Source: Plantago major (taxonomy: Eukaryota > Streptophyta > Magnoliopsida > Lamiales > Plantaginaceae). Taken from it: a stretch of 64,000 bases of DNA. The stretch lies in NCBI GenBank assembly GCA_026545765.1, contig CM048841.1:4845712-4909711 (forward strand). Direction: 5' to 3'. Positions 59,300 through 64,000 of the stretch are shown in pieces. The position numbers were made by a program, and so were the translations under genes. Below the pieces are notes generated by a model that did not search any database, was not told where the DNA came from, and saw only the letters and a list, made by a program, of their open reading frames with translations. Position 1 is the stretch's first letter. Each line of letters opens with the position of its first letter.

Positions 59300-61071
59300 T
59301 GAAAGTATATATGTCCTAGAGACAATCGAATTGAGGACAAATATACATATTCAATTTAGTATTTATTTATGATTACTGTTCATTTATAAATAGGCATTAC
59401 AGTATGTAAATATTATTATATGTTTGTCTGTAATTGTTTGCATACGTGTTCCCATGAGCTTCATGTTATCACTAAGAATGTGAGATCTTGAGTGACATAA
59501 CATAGCTCTAAAATAGCCCCAATCAATGATCATCGAGAATGGGATATCGATGATGCATTGGAGATTGACATGTGGTCTGCATCATATCCTTTGAGGGTGT
59601 AGTAGTTCTCACGACTACGAATTACTTGGTAATCCGTGATGGACACATAGACGCCTTAGAGGGTGTTGGTATACCCAGCCGAGAAACCGTTTGATGTACT
59701 CTATTTACGTGTCTACGGAAGTAACGGTTTGTAGGGTGGTGTAATAGTCATTTGACTTGAGGTCAATACGTACTACATGTGTGGACTAGTGTGCTTTGAC
59801 CATGACCAACGCTTGCACTCCTTGTAGGGGTAGATACGGCATGTGTTGGGCACATCACGAAACGCATATTGGTAGTAGTTGAACCAAGATAGGATTCATT
59901 CCTCAAAATAGACTTGGAGAGAACACTTAACTTCTCATTACTAGTTTGATCAAAGTCGTTAGCCAACGCAAGATATATTTGGAATGGTGTTCAAATATTA
60001 TGGATCAATTAGTAGAATGAGATAAAGTGATTAAGTTATTGGAACAGACACGAAATCAAGTTCTAGACTTAATCGAGTGTTCGCGAATGAAGGGACCGTA
60101 TCATCATAAGCTCTACATTACAGGTGGTTTGCAATCCTTTCAAACGTTCCTTATGTATTGAGAATGTTTGGTAAATTGTGTAGGAGTTTCACCAAACCTT
60201 AATTAGATTAGTGCTTACTTACATAAGGCGCTATGGGTCACACTATGTGGTGATTGTTCTACCAATTGAGTATTAGAGTGAATTAAATATTAATTGGATT
60301 AATAAATATTTAATTTCCTGTTATTGAGAATTGATCTATTTGATAGAAATAATTAATAAGTAAAATTGGATTTATCCGACTTAATTAATTGTTATACTTT
60401 AAGAAAGTAAATTAATTGAATTGGATTTAATTTATATTTGAAGAAAGATTAATTAGATTAAATTGGATTTAATTAATTAAAGCAAGAAAGTTTATTTGGA
60501 CCGAATTGGAATGAAGTCCAAATATAAAATCCCAAAAGGGATAAAGAAAATTAAGCTGGGCTTGATGGGTATCGAACTCGCAACCTGTTGGACAATAGAA
60601 AACGGGCTAGCCAACTGTGCTAGGAGTCATCATCATGGACTGCATTTCGATTATACTAGTTCATATATGATCTGAGAGATTATAGAGGAACATATATAGA
60701 ACACGTTTTCTCTTCTTTGTTCTTGGCAACAACATCTTTCTTCATGCTTCAATCCTCCATAATCCTACTCACTAAATAGTTTTGTCTAGTTTTGAACGGG
60801 AACCTCCTAGCGTTCTTCGGTAGAAATAAATTGCCCGTGGATATCGAGGTAGAGGAAGTTAATCATATGTACAGGGTTCAACATCTCATACATGACGGAC
60901 AGATTCGCAGAAGAGCTTTAAGGTTTTAAAGCTGTTGTCTGAAAGCTAGTGCGACAAGTAAGTATTGTTTTGCTTGTTTTACGTTATAGTCATTGAATCA
61001 AGATCAATATGCAACAAAATTTTCGAATTCCGCTGCGTTAACCTAGGGTTTGCATTGCATATTTTCCAACA
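59300..61071 (+). repeat. 3' LTR of element C (long form)
   Basis: Starts TGAAAGTATATATGTCC and ends TATTTTCCAACA. It contains a stretch (about 60440-61050) missing from the left LTR, inside which lies a tRNA-like promoter (60568-60622, minus strand). Confidence 0.85.
60565..60632 (-). other. tRNA-like pol III A and B boxes (SINE or tRNA relic?)
   Basis: The minus strand reads TAGCACAGTTGG (60622-60611), which fits an A box, and AGTTCGATACC (60578-60568), which fits a B box, 33 bp apart as in tRNA genes. The stems of a full tRNA cloverleaf do not pair, so it is not a working tRNA gene. A SINE head or a tRNA-derived LTR segment are the options. Confidence 0.5.
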
Positions 61072-61161
61072 TAATGTTCATAGGTACCATAATTTCAACT
61101 CCTCTCAACCCAACAACTTAAATGTACAAATCAAGATGTTGCGACCAAAGTAAACTTATTT
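61072..61161. other. Short spacer
   Basis: Ninety bases between element C and the TRIM; nothing recognised. Confidence 0.4.
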
Positions 61162-61450
61162 TGATATAATTCCATCTCCATTTACAAGCTCGAACTTGTA
61201 GAGTAGTGTGGAATCTAATCTAGTCACATATATTAATTCAACCACTCCCCCGTACCCGTGACCGATTTCAACCTCTTTGGGGAGACCATTCGAGTGGAAA
61301 TTTAATATGGTGCGGAGATTGTCCCGTGGATATTCCAACCCAGGTGGACGCGAGCCAGATCTCTGATACCATGATAGAATTATACCTCATCTACAAACTC
61401 GAACTTGTATAGATGTGTGGAATCTAGTCACTTATATAAATTATCCAACA
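61162..61450 (-). mobile_element. TRIM (very short LTR retrotransposon), about 290 bp
   Basis: Two short direct repeats, 61162-61244 and 61372-61450, both begin TGATA(T/G)AATT and end CAACCA or CCAACA. They share ACTCGAACTTGTA-like text and GTGTGGAATCT. The minus strand reads TGGTATCAGAG directly after the right repeat, a perfect tRNA-Met primer site, and GTACGGGGGAGTGG enters the left repeat, a polypurine tract. There is no coding capacity, as usual for TRIMs. No target duplication is seen. Confidence 0.8.
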
Positions 61451-62054
61451 ATGAAGAAGACAAATCTAGTCACTTCATCGTCTAATATGTTGTAACATTT
61501 ATGTTGTATAGCCAAGTGCAAGAGGTTACCACCAAATCAATAGATAGAATAAAAACAGTGAATCATTGTAACACTAATGCCCTCTAATTTGATAAAAATG
61601 TATGTGTCGCCCAACCTAGTAAGTTTCGATGTGTACTACAAACAAGTTCAATTTCCACTTATCTTTCTCCAAAACGATTGATGTTAGGGAAGAAATAAAT
61701 TTGGGGCGATCAGCTGGTACTCTGAAACTTTAGTGAGAAATTGCATACATGGAAACTTTGAGAGGGTGTTTCAGAGTACGGGTAAATTCTATGGAAGAAC
61801 AATGTATCCACTAGACATAAAAGAAAAAATTGAAACTCTTGCGGTCACACTATGATCTCCATATATTTTGTGTGTAGTGGGTGAACATGCTTTTACCTAG
61901 TACAATCACCTAGCATCAAGGAACCAAGAGTAGCGGGTGGTATTAATTATCACATTTTAAACGATATCATAAAGTATCGTAGCAACTGGATCCGGCCAAT
62001 ACCGGCAATCTATGAGCTTGCTTGATAATTAGGGTACACAATACTAAAAATACA
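61451..62054. other. Intergenic, no gene seen
   Basis: Short random frames only. No repeat or RNA gene recognised. Confidence 0.4.
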
Positions 62055-62830
62055 AGTTAAAGATTACATCCAGAGAGAGACGAAGAACTTTTGTAATACA
62101 TGTGCAAGCCAAGTATCTCCGCCCCTCTCATCATACGTCGCTACTATTACACTCCCTCCGTCCGAAATTCAACTTCCCGCATTTCATTTTGAAACGTTTC
62201 AATTTCAACTTCCCATCCCGTTAATCATGTAAAATCACTCTTTTACTTTATTCACCGTCTCTCATACATTATTCACTATTTCTCCTACTTTATTCAATGT
62301 CATTTTTACTTCATTACCGTTTCTCCTACTTTATTCAATTTTTTCTTAAAACTTGTGTTCGGACTCGTGGGTAATTGAATTCGGAAACGAAGAAGTATAT
62401 TCTTGAGATAATTATTACTATCCAATGAGAAGTTACGCAAAAGAGGGGATATATAATTTTTTTATCAGACCATTAAAAAGTGGGACGGTATACCAACTAC
62501 AAATTATGTTGATGAAGGTGAAAAACTATAAATTATGTTGGTGTTAAGATCGATCGATGTGGTCGATGAGAATACATCCACAGAGAGACGAACAGCTTGT
62601 GTAATACATGTACAAGTCAAGTATCTTCGCCCCACTCATACGCTACTATTATATATTCTCGAGATAGTTATTACAATTAAATGAGAAGTTACGTAAATTA
62701 GAGGGGACGGATCAATTATTTTATCAGATTTATAACAAAAACAGGGCAATACCAACTACAAATTATGTTGCTGAAGGTGAAAAACTACAAATTATGTTGG
62801 CGTTAAGATGTTGTAGATGAAAAGTTATAC
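62055..62830. repeat. Tandem duplication of a ~250-bp unit
   Basis: Copy 1 is 62055-62149 plus 62396-62545; copy 2 is about 62565-62825. Both run from GAGAGACGAA(C/G)A through GTAATACATGT and CAAGTATCT to CAACTACAAATTATGTTG and GTTAAGAT. Copy 1 is interrupted by a Stowaway-like element. Confidence 0.8.
62150..62395. mobile_element. Stowaway-like MITE in copy 1 of the duplication
   Basis: CACTCCCTCCGTCCGAAATTC starts the element and the inverted right end reads CTTCTTCGTTTCCGAATTC. TA flanks it on both sides. Copy 2 of the host duplication (62640-62665) shows the site without the insertion, which confirms the boundaries within a base or two. Confidence 0.8.
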
Positions 62831-62889
62831 TTAAAAGAGAGGGGACATATCAATCTTTTTTTTTTTTATCACACTACGACTCTCGGTTC

Positions 62890-63160
62890 AGTACTAGCTT
62901 TTTAACTTCAGGATTTTTCTTCGACCATTGACTAATAAAAAGCTTGTTACGTGAACGCGCAACTTTTTAAATCAGCTAGCTGGTTCCAAGTTAGTTTTTT
63001 TTTAAAAAAAACTCATTCTTATCTTTTTTATTCCACGAATGTCCTGACTTGAAAAAAAATGAAATAGAAAAATCAGTCGTTGAGGAAAATTTGCAATGGA
63101 AATAGCTCCACATGGCTAAGTAGATCATCTTAAAACAAAAATTAGACGGGACCTTATATC
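62890..63160. mobile_element. Damaged relative of the Tourist-like MITE
   Basis: ACCATTGACTAATAAAAAGC and the following ~150 bp match the inverse of 33650-33770 of the Tourist-like element, including the A/T-run then CTTATCTTTTT-ATTCC text. Its ends are not clear. Confidence 0.6.
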
Positions 63161-63499
63161 GGAACAGAGGAATTAATATATAGATAGCCTTATAATTATT
63201 CTAATATAATACAAAGGGGGTGAAAGTAAGATTCTTGTAAAATAAATCTAGGTGATATATAGTATACAAATTCTTGGAAGAGACGTGTATTATTGAGAGA
63301 CCTGAGAGACGGATTGATGTTCTTAAGTATATGTACTGTTTTAAACAATATAAGTAATATTTTATAAGTGAACATATTATATCATTTTTTACGTATATGT
63401 ATACCACCGATGTTTTCAGTCAAACCTCGCTAATGTTTTTAGATATTCCGTCTCTTTTAGTCTTCCATAAAACCGTTTCTCAGGAGACTTCCTCATAAT
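63161..63499. other. Intergenic, no gene seen
   Basis: AT-rich with short random frames; nothing recognised. Confidence 0.4.
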
Positions 63500-63998
63500 C
63501 AGAGCTGTTAGGGAATCAAGCCGCTCGCGAGCTGCTCGCGAAAAAGCCCGGTCAACGCTCAGATCGAGCTCGAGATCGGTCAACGCGAGCTTACTCAGCA
63601 AGCTCGTCTCATTGTCGAACTTAAATCGATCACCCTGGCAAAATGATCGAAGCTCGCGAGCTGCTCGTGAGCAATAATTAATTTAATATATATTTAAATT
63701 TATTTATTTACATATGCATAAATAAAAAGTAAAGACCCCAGTCCCTAACTTAATCTATCTAAAAATCAGAACTGTGTATAATTTTGGAACAAATGAGTTC
63801 ATTTTCGAGCTCTAACGAGTCGAACGCTCACGAGCAAAAGCAAGTCGAGCTTATCAAGCTGCTCGGGAGCAACTTGATATTTTCACGAACACGATTATGA
63901 AAAGCTCGACGATCACGAGCCGATCACGAGCAGACCTGAAATTCTGACAATCACTGATCCATTAAGCCAGAGCTCGGCTCGGCTCGTTAACAACCCTA
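63500..63998. mobile_element. Non-autonomous hAT-like element at the right edge
   Basis: The left end CAGAGCTGTTAGGGAATCAA and the inverted right end TAGGGTTGTTAACGAGCCGA are imperfect inverted repeats of a type common in plant hAT elements (xAGGGxTGTTAACGAGCCGAGC). Inside, GCTCGCGAGCTGCTCG-type words recur in both orientations near both ends. The flank on the right is outside the window, so the 8-bp target duplication cannot be checked. Confidence 0.65.
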
Positions 63999-64000
63999 CT

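Larger units (their letters stand above)
52423..61071 (+). mobile_element. Element C: decayed Ty1/Copia-like retrotransposon
   Basis: Direct repeats beginning TGAAAGTATATAT and ending CCAACA lie at 52423-53625 and 59300-61071. The right one is preceded by AAGTGGGAGAT, a polypurine-like tract, so the element reads left to right. Short relics of Copia pol are seen before it (LADSFTKPCL near 59188, the end of RNase H). No long reading frame remains; breaks are too many to count and it is plainly dead. No 5-bp target duplication is visible, so the ends may have recombined. LTRs differ by about five per cent by eye in the shared part. Confidence 0.8.

Noticed and set aside
60565-60632. A functional tRNA gene
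   Set aside because: A and B boxes fit, but the acceptor, D and T stems do not pair.
63640-63680. GAGCTCGCGAGC words as a regulatory array
   Set aside because: They fit the sub-terminal repeats of the hAT-like element at 63500-63998.

Overview
This window is nuclear DNA of a flowering plant, almost certainly a eudicot. The evidence is two intron-less AP2/ERF genes of the ERF1-like group, a Mutator-like element (MULE) beside a plant mobile domain (PMD) gene, Sirevirus-type Copia elements, a plant LINE with a C-terminal RNase H, a CACTA element, and Stowaway, Tourist and hAT small elements. Transposable elements and their decay products fill most of the sequence. I can name only two intact host genes.

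Layout. 1-4813: a MULE transposase (minus strand, running off the left edge) faces away from a decayed PMD gene (plus strand), with a TATA box for each in the shared spacer. 5062-5933: a non-autonomous element with long terminal inverted repeats and a palindrome-rich core. 5936-31382: Sirevirus-like Copia element A (minus strand), interrupted at 9290-25523 by a second, 16.2 kb Sirevirus-like element B (minus strand, 1,768-bp LTRs, CCAAA target duplication). 31383-35284: AT-rich DNA with a Stowaway and a Tourist element. 35285-35806: the first ERF gene. 36174-39520: Copia gag debris and DNA I cannot name. 39524-43627: a deleted CACTA element with TCA target duplication. 44256-51430: a 5'-truncated, broken LINE, itself hit by a hAT element (47195-47994) and a MULE (49307-50605). 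51721-52206: the second ERF gene, inverted relative to the first. 52423-61071: a decayed Copia element C whose LTR begins 0.2 kb upstream of that gene. 61162-61450: a very short LTR element (TRIM). 62055-62830: a small tandem duplication in which one copy holds a Stowaway-like element. 63500-63998: a hAT-like element at the right edge.

How the parts relate. The two ERF genes share their domain, a C-terminal EDLL-type activation motif and an SP-x-x-x-LKESHK block, so they are paralogues separated by about 16 kb of inserted elements. Most of the window is a record of nested insertion: B into A, hAT and MULE into the LINE, Stowaway into one copy of a duplication.

The most striking signal is at DNA level inside the two Sireviruses. 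Element A carries a dyad of fixed geometry, RGTGT-N7-ACACY, at 16 exact sites plus about 9 sites with one mismatch. They lie in LTR, coding (in more than one reading frame) and non-coding parts. Element B lacks this dyad but is dotted with another signal, TATCTGAG/CTCAGATA, often fused to the 12-bp palindrome TCAGATATCTGA. Each element also carries a downstream 3' ORF region with nuclear-localisation-like basic clusters and no visible signal peptide or membrane anchor. I propose, as inference only, that each element has its own DNA address read by its own protein. All positions were read by eye, so boundaries may be off by a few bases.
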